Numbered from the stretch's first letter, positions 35,254 through 44,888 are shown. The stretch: DNA of 64,000 nucleotides from Nocardioides sp. SYSU D00065 (GCF_017916425.1 NZ_JAFMSX010000003.1:359173-423172), one strand, 5' to 3'. Notes: generated from the letters alone by a model not told the origin. Translations and numbers: made by a program.

Positions 35254-35269
35254 CGTGGTCCGGCTCACA
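35254..35269. promoter_or_regulatory. Candidate Crp site in the crp/nth gap
   Basis: CGTGG-TCCGGC-TCACA matches 8 of 10 Crp consensus positions, with a perfect right half. It lies 60 bases upstream of crp and 76 upstream of nth, placed for autoregulation. Confidence 0.35.
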
Positions 35270-35345
35270 GGGGCCATCCCGGCGAGGAGTCGGCGCGCTC
35301 GGCGTCTGTTCGAGCGGTGTCGGCGGCGGACCGTAGGCTGATCCC

Positions 35346-36062
35346 GTGCCCGCTCCGACCGAGACCGTCAAGCCCGACACCTCGCTGGTGCGCCGGGCGC
35401 GCAAGATCGACCGGATCCTCGCCGAGACCTATCCCGACGCCAGGGCCGAGCTCGACTTCGCCAACGCGTTCGAGTGCCTGGTCGTCACCGTGATCTCCGC
35501 GCAGACCACCGACCGCCGGGTCAACGCCGCGAGCCCTGCCCTGTTCGCGGCCTACCCGACGCCCGAGGCCATGGCCGCCGCACCGCGCGAGCACATGGAG
35601 CAGCTGCTGGGGCCCCTCGGCTTCTTCCGGCAGAAGTCCGACGCGCTGCTCAAGCTGAGCCAGGCGCTCGTCGACGACTTCGACGGCCAGGTGCCCGCCC
35701 GTCTCGACGACCTCGTGAAGCTGCCCGGTGTCGGCCGCAAGACGGCCAACGTCGTGCTCGGCAACGCGTTCGGGCTGCCCGGCATCACCGTCGACACCCA
35801 CTTCGGGCGGCTGGCCCGCCGCCTGGGCTGGACGGAGGAGACCGACCCGGTGAAGGTCGAGCACGCTGTCGGCGCGCTCTTCCCCCGGCGCGACTGGACG
35901 ATGCTGTCGCACCACCTCATCTGGCACGGCCGGCGCCGATGCCACGCCAAGAAGCCCGCGTGCGGCGCCTGCCCGGTGGCGCGGCTGTGCCCGTCCTTCG
36001 GCGCCGGACCCACCGACCCGGTCGAGGCGGAGAAGCTGGTCACGACGCAGGGGCCGGCGTGA
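35346..36062 (+). CDS. nth: Endonuclease III (DNA glycosylase/AP lyase)
   Basis: A 238-residue base-excision repair enzyme for oxidised pyrimidines. Helix-hairpin-helix LPGVGRKTA with catalytic K132, catalytic D150 in VDTH (18 residues on, as in E. coli Nth), and a C-terminal 4Fe-4S loop C199-x6-C-x2-C-x5-C215. GTG start. It begins an nth-thioredoxin-Nudix run with 4-base overlaps, leading to marP, the same order as Rv3674c-Rv3671c. Confidence 0.96.
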   Translation: MPAPTETVKPDTSLVRRARKIDRILAETYPDARAELDFANAFECLVVTVISAQTTDRRVNAASPALFAAYPTPEAMAAAPREHMEQLLGPLGFFRQKSDALLKLSQALVDDFDGQVPARLDDLVKLPGVGRKTANVVLGNAFGLPGITVDTHFGRLARRLGWTEETDPVKVEHAVGALFPRRDWTMLSHHLIWHGRRRCHAKKPACGACPVARLCPSFGAGPTDPVEAEKLVTTQGPA

Positions 36063-36667
36063 GGCGCGTGGTCGTCGCGGTGCTCCTGTCCGCGGCGCTC
36101 GCGGGGTGCTCGTCCGCCGACGGCGGCTTCGACGTACGCCCTCCCGACGTCGAGGTCGACACGCCGGCGTTGCGCGAGGTCAAGGCCCGCATCGGCATGG
36201 ACGACTGCGCGCCCGGCTCCGGCGAGCCGGTCACGGACGGTCTGCCCGACGTGACGTTGCCGTGCCTCGGCGGGGGACCGGACGTCGACCTGTCCTCGCT
36301 GCGCGGTCCCCTCGTGATCAACCTGTGGCAGGCCAACTGCGCGCCGTGCGAGGAGGAGATGCCGGCGCTGGAGCAGTTCCACCAGCAGCACGCCGACCGG
36401 GTCCGGGTGCTCGGTGTCGACTTCAACGACGTGCACCCCGAGGGTGCCCTCGCGCTGGCCGAGCGGACGGGCGCGACCTACCCCTCCCTCGCCGACCCCG
36501 GCGGCGCGCTGATGGCCGAGGACGCGTTCGCGGTCGGCCGTCGCGGACTGCCGGCGTTCGTCTTCGTCGACGCCGACGGCGCGGTCGTCGGCCAGACCTC
36601 CGGCGGGGTGGAGTCGGTCGACGAGGTCGAGGAGCTGGTCGCCGAGCACCTCGGGATCGACCTGTGA
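36059..36667 (+). CDS. Thioredoxin-like lipoprotein (TlpA/ResA type)
   Basis: A 202-residue exported thiol-disulfide protein. Lipobox LAGC puts the lipidated Cys at 17. The thioredoxin fold has active site C94-A-P-C97 in [18 protein letters not shown], the cis-Pro loop [12 protein letters not shown], and an extra Cys pair (DDC and LPC) in the N-terminal extension. GTG start overlapping the nth stop. Equivalent to Rv3673c. Likely reduces extracytoplasmic proteins, for example in cytochrome c maturation (inference). Confidence 0.9.
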   Translation: MRRVVVAVLLSAALAGCSSADGGFDVRPPDVEVDTPALREVKARIGMDDCAPGSGEPVTDGLPDVTLPCLGGGPDVDLSSLRGPLVINLWQANCAPCEEEMPALEQFHQQHADRVRVLGVDFNDVHPEGALALAERTGATYPSLADPGGALMAEDAFAVGRRGLPAFVFVDADGAVVGQTSGGVESVDEVEELVAEHLGIDL

Positions 36668-37404
36668 CAGCCGGAGCCCTGCCGGGCTGGCTCGCGCCGG
36701 TCCTCGAGTCGGCCTCCACGATCACCGTCGACGAGCTCACCCGGTTCAAGCCACCGCCCGACAGCTCGCCGCGACGCGGGGCGGTGCTGATGGTCTTCGC
36801 CGACCGGGCGGCCGACCTGGCGACTCCCGACGACCTGGCGCACCGCGGTGAGCTGCTGCTCACCGAGCGGGCGCACCACATGCGCTCCCACCCCGGTCAG
36901 GTGTCCTTCCCGGGCGGTTCGATCGACGAGGGGGAGACCGCCGAGCAGGCGGCGCTGCGCGAGGCGTACGAGGAGATCGGGCTCGACCCGGCGCAGGTGG
37001 ACGTGTTCGGCCAGCTGCCGGAGCTGTGGCTGCCGCCGAGCAACTTCGCGGTGACGCCGGTGCTGGGCTACTGGCGTGACCGGGGCGAGGTGAGCGTCGT
37101 CAGCCCGGACGAGGTGCACGAGATCCACCACGTCGCGATCGCCGACCTCCTCGACCCGGACAACCGGATCAGCGTGCGCCACCCCAGCGGCTGGACCGGC
37201 CCGGGGTTCCTCATCGGTCCTGACCGCGACGTGATCCTGTGGGGCTTCACCGCAGGCATCATCGCCCGGTTGTTCAGCCATCTCGGGTGGGCCCAGGACT
37301 GGGACCGGGCGCGGGTGCGTGACCTGCCCGACCACATGCTGCAGGGTGAGCCCCGGAACACCGACCTGGCGGGTCCGCCGCAGAACACCGAGCTCGAGGA
37401 GTAG
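36664..37404 (+). CDS. Nudix CoA pyrophosphatase (NudL-like)
   Basis: A 246-residue enzyme. Nudix box from G85 to L107 (GSIDEGET...REAYEEIGL) is preceded by LLTERAHHMRSHPGQVSFPGG, the UPF0035 motif that marks CoA diphosphatases. It would split CoA into phosphopantetheine and ADP derivative. The extension of about 70 residues after the box is longer than in E. coli NudL. GTG start overlaps the thioredoxin gene stop. Confidence 0.92.
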   Translation: MTAGALPGWLAPVLESASTITVDELTRFKPPPDSSPRRGAVLMVFADRAADLATPDDLAHRGELLLTERAHHMRSHPGQVSFPGGSIDEGETAEQAALREAYEEIGLDPAQVDVFGQLPELWLPPSNFAVTPVLGYWRDRGEVSVVSPDEVHEIHHVAIADLLDPDNRISVRHPSGWTGPGFLIGPDRDVILWGFTAGIIARLFSHLGWAQDWDRARVRDLPDHMLQGEPRNTDLAGPPQNTELEE

Positions 37405-37407
37405 CGC

Positions 37408-38583
37408 ATGAACGTCCTCGACTGGTGCCTGGTCGCACTCGTGGGGATCTATGCCCTCTCCGGCTACTGGCAGGGCTTCATCACCGGCGCCTGCGCCACC
37501 GCCGGCCTGCTGCTCGGCGGCCTCGCCGGCATCTGGGCGGCGCCCCTGGCCCTGGGCGACGCGGCGCCGTCGCTGTGGGTGTCCCTGGGCGCGCTGTTCA
37601 TCGTCATCATCTCCGCCTCCCTGGGTCAGGCGATCCTCCAGTTCGTCGGCGCCAAGGTGCGCGACCGGATCACCTGGCAGCCGATGCGGGCCGTCGACGC
37701 CGTGGGCGGCTCGGCGCTGAGCGCGGTCGCCGTCCTGCTGGTGGCGTGGGCGCTCGGCGTGGCGGTGTCCGGCACCCGCATCGGCGCCGTGACCCCGCTG
37801 GTGCGCGAGTCGGCCGTCCTGGCCAGGGTCGACCAGACGCTGCCGGCCGACTCCGGCAAGGTGCTGCAGACCTTCAACAACGTGGTGGGCACGACGTTCT
37901 TCCCCCGCTACCTCGAGCCGTTCGCGCCGGAGCGGATCGTCGCGGTCAACCCGGGCGACCCCCGCATGCTCACCGATCCGGACGTGGTCGCCGCCCAGGC
38001 CAGCGTGGTCAAGGTGCGCGGTGCCAACGGTTGCGGCAGCGGTGTCGAGGGCACCGGGTTCTTCTACGCCCCGGGCCGGCTGATGACCAACGCCCACGTC
38101 GTCGCCGGCGTCACCCGGCCCGAGGTGGAGGTCGCGGGCTCGTCGGTCGTGGCGTCCGTGGTGCTCTACGACGCCGACCTGGACATCGCCGTCCTCGCCC
38201 TGCCCGACGTCGGCGTGCCCCACCTGGCCTTCGACACCGAGGCCAAGCCGCGCGACCCGGTCGCGGTCCTCGGCTACCCCGAGGACGGCCCCTACGACGT
38301 GGAGTCCGGGCGCATCCGCTCCGAGCAGCGGCTGCGCTCACCCGACATCTACGGCGAGGGGACGGTGATCCGTCAGGTCTACTCCCTGCGTGCCCTCATC
38401 CGCCCGGGCAACTCCGGCGGCCCGATCCTCACCTCCGGCGGCGACGTGGCCGGGATGGTGTTCGCCGCCTCGGTCAGCGACCAGGACACCGGCTACGCGT
38501 TGACCGCCGCACAGGTGGCGGAGTCGGCGGCGGCAAGCGTCACGAGCGAGTCGCCGGTCGACACCGGCACCTGCGTGCGCTGA
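37408..38583 (+). CDS. marP: MarP-like membrane serine protease
   Basis: A 391-residue protein: four N-terminal membrane helices of the colicin V production (CvpA) type, then an extracytoplasmic trypsin-like protease domain. The catalytic triad is H230 (NAHVV), D259 (DADLDIAV) and S336 (RPGNSGGP); the H-D spacing of 29 is as I recall for M. tuberculosis MarP. C-terminal Cys pair could form the disulfide known in MarP. MarP in mycobacteria protects against acid and oxidative stress by processing cell-wall proteins. Three bases after the Nudix gene. Confidence 0.93.
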   Translation: MNVLDWCLVALVGIYALSGYWQGFITGACATAGLLLGGLAGIWAAPLALGDAAPSLWVSLGALFIVIISASLGQAILQFVGAKVRDRITWQPMRAVDAVGGSALSAVAVLLVAWALGVAVSGTRIGAVTPLVRESAVLARVDQTLPADSGKVLQTFNNVVGTTFFPRYLEPFAPERIVAVNPGDPRMLTDPDVVAAQASVVKVRGANGCGSGVEGTGFFYAPGRLMTNAHVVAGVTRPEVEVAGSSVVASVVLYDADLDIAVLALPDVGVPHLAFDTEAKPRDPVAVLGYPEDGPYDVESGRIRSEQRLRSPDIYGEGTVIRQVYSLRALIRPGNSGGPILTSGGDVAGMVFAASVSDQDTGYALTAAQVAESAAASVTSESPVDTGTCVR

Positions 38584-38601
38584 GCGGTCGCCCGGCTGGG
38601 A

Positions 38602-39006
38602 TCAGCCGCGACCCTTGAGGGCCTGCGGGATCTGCTTGCCCTGCTCGATCGCCCGCTCGGGCGCCTTGACCTTCTTGACCTGCTTGAGGCCGACGAGGGC
38701 GAGGAGGCCGGCGAGGAGGACGTAGAGCGCGAAGACGATCAGGAACGCCCAGTGCAGGTCGAGCCCGTCGCCGTTCCAGTGGATCAGGTAGGCGATCGCG
38801 ACCGACAACATGATCACGGCCAGCAGCGCGAGGAACGCCGCCGCGGCGAAGAGCCCGGCGCCGACGCCGCCGTGCTTGACGCTGACCTTCAGCTCGCTCT
38901 TGGCGAGCTGGATCTCCTTGGAGATCAAGCTGGAGATGTCTCGCTGCGCGTCCATGACGAGCTTGCCGAGCGTCGGATCGGGGTCCTGGATCGGTGCGTG
39001 CGACAT
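38602..39006 (-). CDS. Holin-X/DUF1469-like membrane protein
   Basis: A 134-residue protein with an amphipathic N-terminal region, DAQRDISSLISKEIQLAKSELK, and two helices (about 48-70 and 84-106): the actinobacterial Holin-X pattern (PF07332). Despite the name, no phage genes are nearby; the family is chromosomal and of unknown role. Start ATG has GAAGGA upstream. Corresponds by position to Rv3669. Convergent with marP, divergent from nhaA. Confidence 0.85.
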   Translation of the reverse strand: MSHAPIQDPDPTLGKLVMDAQRDISSLISKEIQLAKSELKVSVKHGGVGAGLFAAAAFLALLAVIMLSVAIAYLIHWNGDGLDLHWAFLIVFALYVLLAGLLALVGLKQVKKVKAPERAIEQGKQIPQALKGRG

Positions 39007-39161
39007 GGGGTGCGGTCCTTCGGTGTACGCCGGGTGGTGCTGCGACCCTACCAACGGGGCCGTCTGTACTGTGGCCTCAGGTGAGCCGGGAAGTCTGGTC
39101 GGCCCGTGGCGTGACGCTGCGGTGAGAGTTCCCCGTCCACCCCGGAAGGATGCGCCCGCGC

Positions 39162-40565
39162 ATGACGCCACACCCCGACGACGCCCCTCGACCCGTCACC
39201 GCCGACGACGCCCTGTGGGAGTCCGGCCCGGTCTACAGCGCGAGCAACCGGCCGCTGGCCCGCCTGGTCGCGCGCCCCGTACGCGAGTTCCTGCGGGTGG
39301 AGGCCGCCGGCTCGCTGCTGCTCCTGCTGGCGGCGGCGGCCGCCCTGGTCTGGGCCAACAGCCCCTGGGCGGAGTCGTACGACGCTCTCTGGCACACCCA
39401 CCTCACCCTCGACGTCGGGCCGCTGCACCTCGACGAGTCGCTGCAGCACTGGGTCAACGACGCGCTGATGGTCATCTTCTTCTTCGTCGTCGGGCTGGAG
39501 ATCAAGTACGAGCTGGTCAACGGTGACCTGCGCGACCCCAAGACGGCTGCGCTGCCGATCGTCGCCGCGATCGGCGGGATGCTCGTGCCGGCGGGGATCT
39601 ACCTGGCGTTCAATCCACCGGGTAGCGACGGCGGCGGCGGATGGGGCATCCCGATGGCGACCGACATCGCCTTCGCGGTCGGCGTGCTGGGGGTCCTGGG
39701 TCGCCGGATCCCCTCGGCCGCGCGGCTGTTCCTGCTGACGCTGGCGATCGTCGACGACATCGGCGCCATCGTCGTGATCGCGGTGTTCTACACCAGCGAC
39801 CTCTCGCTCGGCTGGCTGGCGATCGCCCTCGGGTTGCTGGCCGTGATGGCCGCCGCTCGGGCGCTGCGCGTGTGGACGATCGTCGTCTACGTCGTCCTCG
39901 GGCTGGGGGTGTGGTTCGCGCTGCTGGAGTCGGGGGTGCACGCGACGCTCGCCGGCGTCGCGATCGGGCTGCTCGCCCCGGCCCGGCCGCTGCTCAACGA
40001 GGAGGTGGCACGCCGGTACGCCACTCGGGCGCTGCACGACCGCCACCTCGACGCCGACGAGCTGGCGAGGCTCCGGTTCCTGCTCAAGGAGTCGGTCTCG
40101 GTCGTCGAACGCCTGCAGGCCACCTTGCACCCGGTGTCCGCGTACGTCGTCCTGCCGGTCTTCGCGCTCGCGAACGCGGGCGTGGAGCTCGGCGCGATCG
40201 GTGAGGTCTTCACCGAGCCGGTCGGCCTCGGCATCGTGCTCGGGCTGGTGCTCGGCAAGCCGGTCGGCATCGTGCTGGCGTCCTGGTTCGCCGTACGCCT
40301 CGGGCTGGGCCGCCTGCCCGAGGACACGACGTGGCCGATGGTGCTGGGTCTCGGCGCGGTCGGCGGGATCGGCTTCACCGTGTCGATCTTCATCGCCGGG
40401 TTGTCCTTCCCCGGCGCGGACCTGCTGACCGACGAGGCGAAGATCGCCATCCTCCTCGCCTCCCTGATCGCCGCGGCCGTCGGAGTCGTCCTGCTGCTGC
40501 TCGCGACCCGCGGCTCCCGCACGGGCGGTCGGGACGGGGAGCCCGCGTCGACCGTGGGTATCTAG
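39162..40565 (+). CDS. nhaA: Na+/H+ antiporter NhaA
   Basis: A 467-residue antiporter with about 12 helices. The ion-binding aspartate pair D198-D199 sits in IVDDIGAIVVIA; other family blocks are FFFVVGLEIKYELV, GWGIPMATDIAFAVGVL, and ALANAGVEL. It exports sodium in exchange for protons. The start at 39162 is chosen because GGAAGGA at 39144 fits it; the upstream ATG at 39150 overlaps that site. A long hairpin covers its stop. Confidence 0.94.
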   Translation: MTPHPDDAPRPVTADDALWESGPVYSASNRPLARLVARPVREFLRVEAAGSLLLLLAAAAALVWANSPWAESYDALWHTHLTLDVGPLHLDESLQHWVNDALMVIFFFVVGLEIKYELVNGDLRDPKTAALPIVAAIGGMLVPAGIYLAFNPPGSDGGGGWGIPMATDIAFAVGVLGVLGRRIPSAARLFLLTLAIVDDIGAIVVIAVFYTSDLSLGWLAIALGLLAVMAAARALRVWTIVVYVVLGLGVWFALLESGVHATLAGVAIGLLAPARPLLNEEVARRYATRALHDRHLDADELARLRFLLKESVSVVERLQATLHPVSAYVVLPVFALANAGVELGAIGEVFTEPVGLGIVLGLVLGKPVGIVLASWFAVRLGLGRLPEDTTWPMVLGLGAVGGIGFTVSIFIAGLSFPGADLLTDEAKIAILLASLIAAAVGVVLLLLATRGSRTGGRDGEPASTVGI

Positions 40566-40619
40566 GGACGATGTGGTGGGCCGGGGGCCCGATCTGCGTC
40601 CAAATCGTCCCTAGATACC
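40557..40619. terminator. Bidirectional 16-bp-arm hairpin between nhaA and acs
   Basis: GGTATCTAGGGACGAT (40557-40572) and its exact complement (40604-40619) flank a 31-base loop. The nhaA stop codon TAG lies in the left arm. A GACCTCGGGTGG direct repeat follows (40620, 40640). Confidence 0.85.
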
Positions 40620-40691
40620 GACCTCGGGTGGAGACACCGACCTCGGGTGGGGGCGCGCGTCGAGCCGCGGTGGACGGCGACCGCCCGCCGG

Positions 40692-42647
40692 TCAGTCCTC
40701 CGCCGGCGCCGCGCCTTCCTTCGACTTGATCAGGTCCATCACCGTCGAGTCGGCGAGGGTCGTCACGTCGCCCACCTCGCGGTGCTCGGCGACGTCCTTG
40801 AGCAGGCGTCGCATGATCTTGCCGGAGCGCGTCTTGGGCAGCTCCGGGACGACCATGACCTGGCGCGGCTTGGCGATCGCGCCGATCTCCTTCTGCACGT
40901 GCTTGCGCAGCTCCTCGACGATGTCGGGGCCTCCGTCGCCGGCCGACTCGCGCAGGATCACGAAGGCGCACACGGCCTGGCCGGTGGTCGCGTCGGCCGC
41001 CCCGACCACGGCCGCCTCGGCGACCTTGGGGTGCGAGACCAGCGCCGACTCGATCTCGGTGGTGGACAGGCGGTGGCCGGACACGTTCATCACGTCGTCG
41101 ACGCGGCCGAGCAGCCAGATGTCGCCGTCGTCGTCGAGCTTGGCGCCGTCACCGGCGAAGTACAGGCCGGGCCAGCGCGACCAGTAGGTGTCCTTGAACC
41201 GCTGGTCGTCGCCCCACAGCGTGCGGAGCATGGCCGGCCACGGCTCCTTCAGCACGAGGTAGCCGCCGTTGCCGTTGCCCACCGGCCGCGCCTCGTCGTC
41301 GACCACGTCGGCGGAGATGCCGGGCAGCGCCTTCATCGCCGATCCCGGCTTGCCGGCGGTCACCCCGGGCAGCGGGCTGATCATGATCTGTCCGGTCTCG
41401 GTCTGCCACCAGGTGTCCACGATCGGGCAGCGGTTGCCCCCGATGACCTCGCGGTACCAGACGTACGCCTCCGGGTTGATCGGCTCGCCCACCGAGCCGA
41501 GCAGCCGCAGCGACGACATGTCGTAGCCGTCGGGGATGTCGCGGCCCTGCTTCATGAACGTCCGGATCGCGGTGGGCGCGGTGTAGAGGATGGTGACCTT
41601 GTAGTCCTGCACGATCTGCCACCAGCGGCCCTTCTCGGGCGTGCCCTCGTACATCACCTGGGTCGCGCCGTTGGCCAGCGGTCCGTAGACCATGTAGGAG
41701 TGGCCGGTCACCCACCCGACGTCGGCGGTGCACCAGTAGACGTCGGTGTCGGGCTTGAGGTCGAAGACCGACCAGTGCGTGTACGACGTGCCGGTGAGGT
41801 AGCCGCCGGTGGTGTGCAGGATGCCCTTGGGCTTGCCGGTCGTGCCGGAGGTGTACATGACGTAGAGCGGGTGCTCGGAGTCGTGCATCTCGGCCTCGTG
41901 CTCGGTCGACGCGCCGTCCACGACGTCGTGCCACCACACGTCGCGACTCTCGTGCCACGCCACGTCCTGGCCCGTACGGCGTACGACCAGCACGTTGCGC
42001 ACGAGGTCGCCGGTCTTCTCGACGGCCTCGTCGACCGCCGGCTTGAGGGCGCTCGCGGCGCCGCGGCGGTAGCCGCCGTCGGAGGTGATGACGACGTGCG
42101 CCTCGCAGTCGGTGATGCGCGAGGCGAGCGCGTCGGCGGAGAAGCCGCCGAACACCACCGTGTGGGGAGCGCCGAGGCGGGCGCAGGCGAGCATCGCGAC
42201 GACGACCTCGGGGATCATCGGCATGTAGATCGCGACGCGGTCGCCCTTGCGCACGCCGAGCTCGGTGAGCGCGTTGGCGGCCCTGCTGACCTCGTCCTTG
42301 AGCTGGGCGTAGGTGATGTCGCGGGTGTCTCCGTCGGGCTCGCCCACCCAGTGCAGCGCGACCTTGTCGCCGTTGCCGGCGTCGACGTGGCGGTCCACGC
42401 AGTTGACCGCGGCGTTGAGGGTGCCGCCGACGAACCACTTGGCGAACGGCGGGTTCGACCAGTCGAGGACCTGGTCCCACGTCCGGCCCCACTGCAACCG
42501 CTCGGCGGCCTCGGCCCAGAAGGCCTCGCGGTCGGCATCGGCGCGGGCGTAGGCCTCCGCCGTGACGTTGGCGTTCGCCGCCAGCTCGGCCGGGGGCTCG
42601 AAGCGGCGCTCCTCGCGGGACAGGTTCGACAGGGTCTGCTCGGACAA
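40692..42647 (-). CDS. acs: Acetyl-CoA synthetase
   Basis: A 651-residue AMP-forming ligase that activates acetate to acetyl-CoA. Motifs: P-loop-like [18 protein letters not shown], the hinge [24 protein letters not shown] and the C-terminal RSGKIMRR with K610, the lysine regulated by acetylation in many bacteria. Length is standard. It lies directly downstream of the acetate symporter genes on the same strand, with a terminator-like hairpin between. Matches Rv3667 in context. Confidence 0.96.
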   Translation of the reverse strand: MSEQTLSNLSREERRFEPPAELAANANVTAEAYARADADREAFWAEAAERLQWGRTWDQVLDWSNPPFAKWFVGGTLNAAVNCVDRHVDAGNGDKVALHWVGEPDGDTRDITYAQLKDEVSRAANALTELGVRKGDRVAIYMPMIPEVVVAMLACARLGAPHTVVFGGFSADALASRITDCEAHVVITSDGGYRRGAASALKPAVDEAVEKTGDLVRNVLVVRRTGQDVAWHESRDVWWHDVVDGASTEHEAEMHDSEHPLYVMYTSGTTGKPKGILHTTGGYLTGTSYTHWSVFDLKPDTDVYWCTADVGWVTGHSYMVYGPLANGATQVMYEGTPEKGRWWQIVQDYKVTILYTAPTAIRTFMKQGRDIPDGYDMSSLRLLGSVGEPINPEAYVWYREVIGGNRCPIVDTWWQTETGQIMISPLPGVTAGKPGSAMKALPGISADVVDDEARPVGNGNGGYLVLKEPWPAMLRTLWGDDQRFKDTYWSRWPGLYFAGDGAKLDDDGDIWLLGRVDDVMNVSGHRLSTTEIESALVSHPKVAEAAVVGAADATTGQAVCAFVILRESAGDGGPDIVEELRKHVQKEIGAIAKPRQVMVVPELPKTRSGKIMRRLLKDVAEHREVGDVTTLADSTVMDLIKSKEGAAPAED

Positions 42648-42681
42648 GGCTCTCTCCTCCTGCGGGGCACGTGCGGGTGTC

Positions 42682-42726
42682 AGGGGGTGGCCCCCTCGCC
42701 GAACCTACTCCGGCTCGGCGAGGGGG
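42682..42726 (-). terminator. Overlapping hairpins between actP and acs
   Basis: CCCCCTCGCCGA (42691-42702) pairs perfectly with TCGGCGAGGGGG (42715-42726). The same CCCCCT (42691-42696) can instead pair with AGGGGG (42682-42687). The two structures exclude each other. At minimum a terminator for actP; possibly an attenuator for acs. Confidence 0.65.
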
Positions 42727-42757
42727 TCACGGGGCTGTGCTGGCTCGGCGTACGCCG

Positions 42758-44365
42758 TCAGTGCTGGACGGCCTGCTCGGCACCCGCGCCGGTGAGCGCG
42801 CGGACCTCGAGCTCGGTGAAGCGGTCCTCGGCGGTCGGCTCGCGGGAGGTGATGGTCCCGAGGTAGCCCAGCAGGAACCCGATCGGGATCGAGACGATGC
42901 CGGGGTTGTTGAGCGGGAAGACCGACCAGTCGGCGTCGGGGAACAGCGACGTCGGCAGCCCCGACATCACCGGCGACAGGAGCACCAGGCCGACGGCGCT
43001 GATGAGGCCGCCGTAGATGCTCCACGTCGCGCCGCGGGTGTTGAACCGCCGCCAGAACATGTTGTAGATGATCGCGGGCAGGTTGGCCGACGCGGCGACC
43101 GCGAAGGCCAGCGCCACCAGGAAGGCGATGTTGAGCCGCTGCGCCGGGATCGACAGCGCGATGGCGACCGCGCCGATGACGAAGGCGGCGATCCGGGCGA
43201 CCCGGACCTCGTCCTTCTCGGTGATCGTCCCCTCCTTCTTGATGACGCCCTTGTAGAGGTCGTGCGCCACCGACGAGGAGCTGGCCAGGGTCAGGCCGGC
43301 GACCACGGCGAGGATCGTCGCGAACGCCACCGCGGCGATGAGGGCGAGCAGGATCGCACCGCCCGTCGAGCCGTCGCCGCCACCGACGGCCTCGGCGAGG
43401 AGCGGCGAGGCGAGGTTCTGGTTGCCGCCCTCGAGCGGGTCCACCTGGCTGCGGTCGAGCAGGGCCGCGGCGCCGAAGCCGAGCACCAGCGTCATCAGGT
43501 AGAACGCGCCGATCAGGCCGATGGCCCACAGCACCGACTTGCGCGCGTCCTGCGCGGTCGGGACGGTGTAGAAACGGATCAGGATGTGCGGCAGGCCGGC
43601 GGTGCCCAGCACGAGCGCCAGGCCGAGGGACAGGAAGTCGATCTGCGAGGTCAGCGTGGCGCCGTACTGCAGGCCGGGCTGGAGGAACGCCTCGCCCTTG
43701 CCGGAGTTGTCGGCCGCGGCGCCGAGGAGCCGGGAGAGGTTGAAGTCGAACTCGGCGAGCACGAGCACCACGATGAGCGCGGAGCCGAGCATGAGCAGGA
43801 CGGCCTTGACGATCTGGACGTAGGTCGTGCCCTTCATGCCGCCGACGACGACGTAGAAGATCATCAGCGCGCCGACGCCGATGATGGTGATGTTCTTGAC
43901 CGCCTGGCTGTCCACGCCGAGCAGCAGCGCGACCAGCGAGCCGGCGCCCACCATCTGGGCGAGCAGGTAGAAGATCGAGACGACGACGGTCGAGATCGAC
44001 GCGGCGGTGCGCACCGGGCGCTGCTGCATCCGGAACGCCAGCTGGTCGGCCATGGTGTAGCGACCGGCGTTGCGCAGCATCTCGGCGACCAGCAGCAGCG
44101 CGACGAGCCACGCGACGAGGAAGCCGATGGAGTACAGGAAGCCGTCGTAGCCGTAGACGGCGATGGCGCCGGAGATCCCGAGGAACGACGCCGCCGACAT
44201 GTAGTCGCCGCCGATGGCGAGGCCGTTCTGGAAGCCGGAGAAGGAGCGGCCGCCGGAGTAGAAGTCGGCGGCGGTCTTGGTCTGTCGGCTCGCCCAGAAG
44301 GTGATGCCGATGGTGAGCGCGACGACCGTGAGGAACAGGATCGTGGTGAGGACCTGGGTGTCCAT
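42758..44365 (-). CDS. actP: Cation/acetate symporter (ActP/MctC family)
   Basis: A 535-residue sodium:solute symporter with about 13 helices. Family regions: FWASRQTKTAADFYSGGRSFSGFQNGLAIGGDYMSAASFLG near the start, GLPHILIRFYTVPTAQDARKSV and GLTLASSSSVAHDLYKGVIKK. It imports acetate (and likely pyruvate or propionate) for Acs. The start overlaps the DUF485 gene stop by one base (TGATG), the YjcH-ActP pairing seen in many bacteria. Confidence 0.93.
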   Translation of the reverse strand: MDTQVLTTILFLTVVALTIGITFWASRQTKTAADFYSGGRSFSGFQNGLAIGGDYMSAASFLGISGAIAVYGYDGFLYSIGFLVAWLVALLLVAEMLRNAGRYTMADQLAFRMQQRPVRTAASISTVVVSIFYLLAQMVGAGSLVALLLGVDSQAVKNITIIGVGALMIFYVVVGGMKGTTYVQIVKAVLLMLGSALIVVLVLAEFDFNLSRLLGAAADNSGKGEAFLQPGLQYGATLTSQIDFLSLGLALVLGTAGLPHILIRFYTVPTAQDARKSVLWAIGLIGAFYLMTLVLGFGAAALLDRSQVDPLEGGNQNLASPLLAEAVGGGDGSTGGAILLALIAAVAFATILAVVAGLTLASSSSVAHDLYKGVIKKEGTITEKDEVRVARIAAFVIGAVAIALSIPAQRLNIAFLVALAFAVAASANLPAIIYNMFWRRFNTRGATWSIYGGLISAVGLVLLSPVMSGLPTSLFPDADWSVFPLNNPGIVSIPIGFLLGYLGTITSREPTAEDRFTELEVRALTGAGAEQAVQH

Positions 44366-44706
44366 CAGGCGCCGCCTCCGTTGCGGTAGTCGTTGTCGAG
44401 CTGGCGGGCCAGCGGGTCGAGCTTGCTCTGCGAGAAGCGGGCGTAGAGGTAGGCCAGCCCGAACGTGGTCACGAACTGGAGCAGGCCGAAGACCAGCGCC
44501 ACGTTGATGTGGCCGACCACCTGGGTGGACATGAAGTCGCCGGCCCAGTTGGAGAGGATGACGTACAGCAGGTACCAGACCAGGAACGCGATGGTCGCCG
44601 GGAACACGAAGCTGCGATAGCGCCTGCGCAGCTCGGTGAACTCGGGTGTCGCGTGCAACCGGTCGTAGATGGGATCGTGGCGCGGGGCCTCGTCGTGCTC
44701 TGTCAC
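44365..44706 (-). CDS. DUF485 membrane protein (YjcH-like)
   Basis: A 113-residue protein with two helices (about 32-54 and 70-92), starting DPIYDRLHATPEFTELRRRYRSFVFP, the DUF485 signature. Partner gene of acetate symporters. GTG start with GGAAGGA 7 bases upstream. First gene of the yjcH-actP unit, preceded by two Crp-like sites. Role of DUF485 proteins is not settled. Confidence 0.9.
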   Translation of the reverse strand: MTEHDEAPRHDPIYDRLHATPEFTELRRRYRSFVFPATIAFLVWYLLYVILSNWAGDFMSTQVVGHINVALVFGLLQFVTTFGLAYLYARFSQSKLDPLARQLDNDYRNGGGA

Positions 44707-44742
44707 GGATCGCGTCCTTCCGGGCGTGCGTGCGTCACCGGG

Positions 44743-44773
44743 TGTGACTGCGGTCACCGTGACACCGGTCACA
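44743..44773. promoter_or_regulatory. Two adjacent Crp-like sites upstream of yjcH-actP
   Basis: TGTGA-CTGCGG-TCACC (44743-44758) and CGTGA-CACCGG-TCACA (44758-44773) each match 9 of 10 consensus positions and share one base. They lie 37-67 bases before the DUF485 GTG and about 116-146 before the divergent SDR gene. Strongest Crp prediction in the window. Confidence 0.65.
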
Positions 44774-44888
44774 GTCGCGTCGGCAGGGGGCGGTCCGGGT
44801 CGGTCGGCCGGTGGGCGCCGATCGTCGCCCAGCGGTCGGTGTCGTACGACGAGCGGTCGTCGCTTCGGGCGCCTGAGAAGGTGGGGCC

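Noticed and set aside
38602..39006. Phage holin indicating a prophage
   Set aside because: The Holin-X family is chromosomal in actinomycetes; the locus is conserved next to marP/nhaA/acs and no phage genes accompany it.
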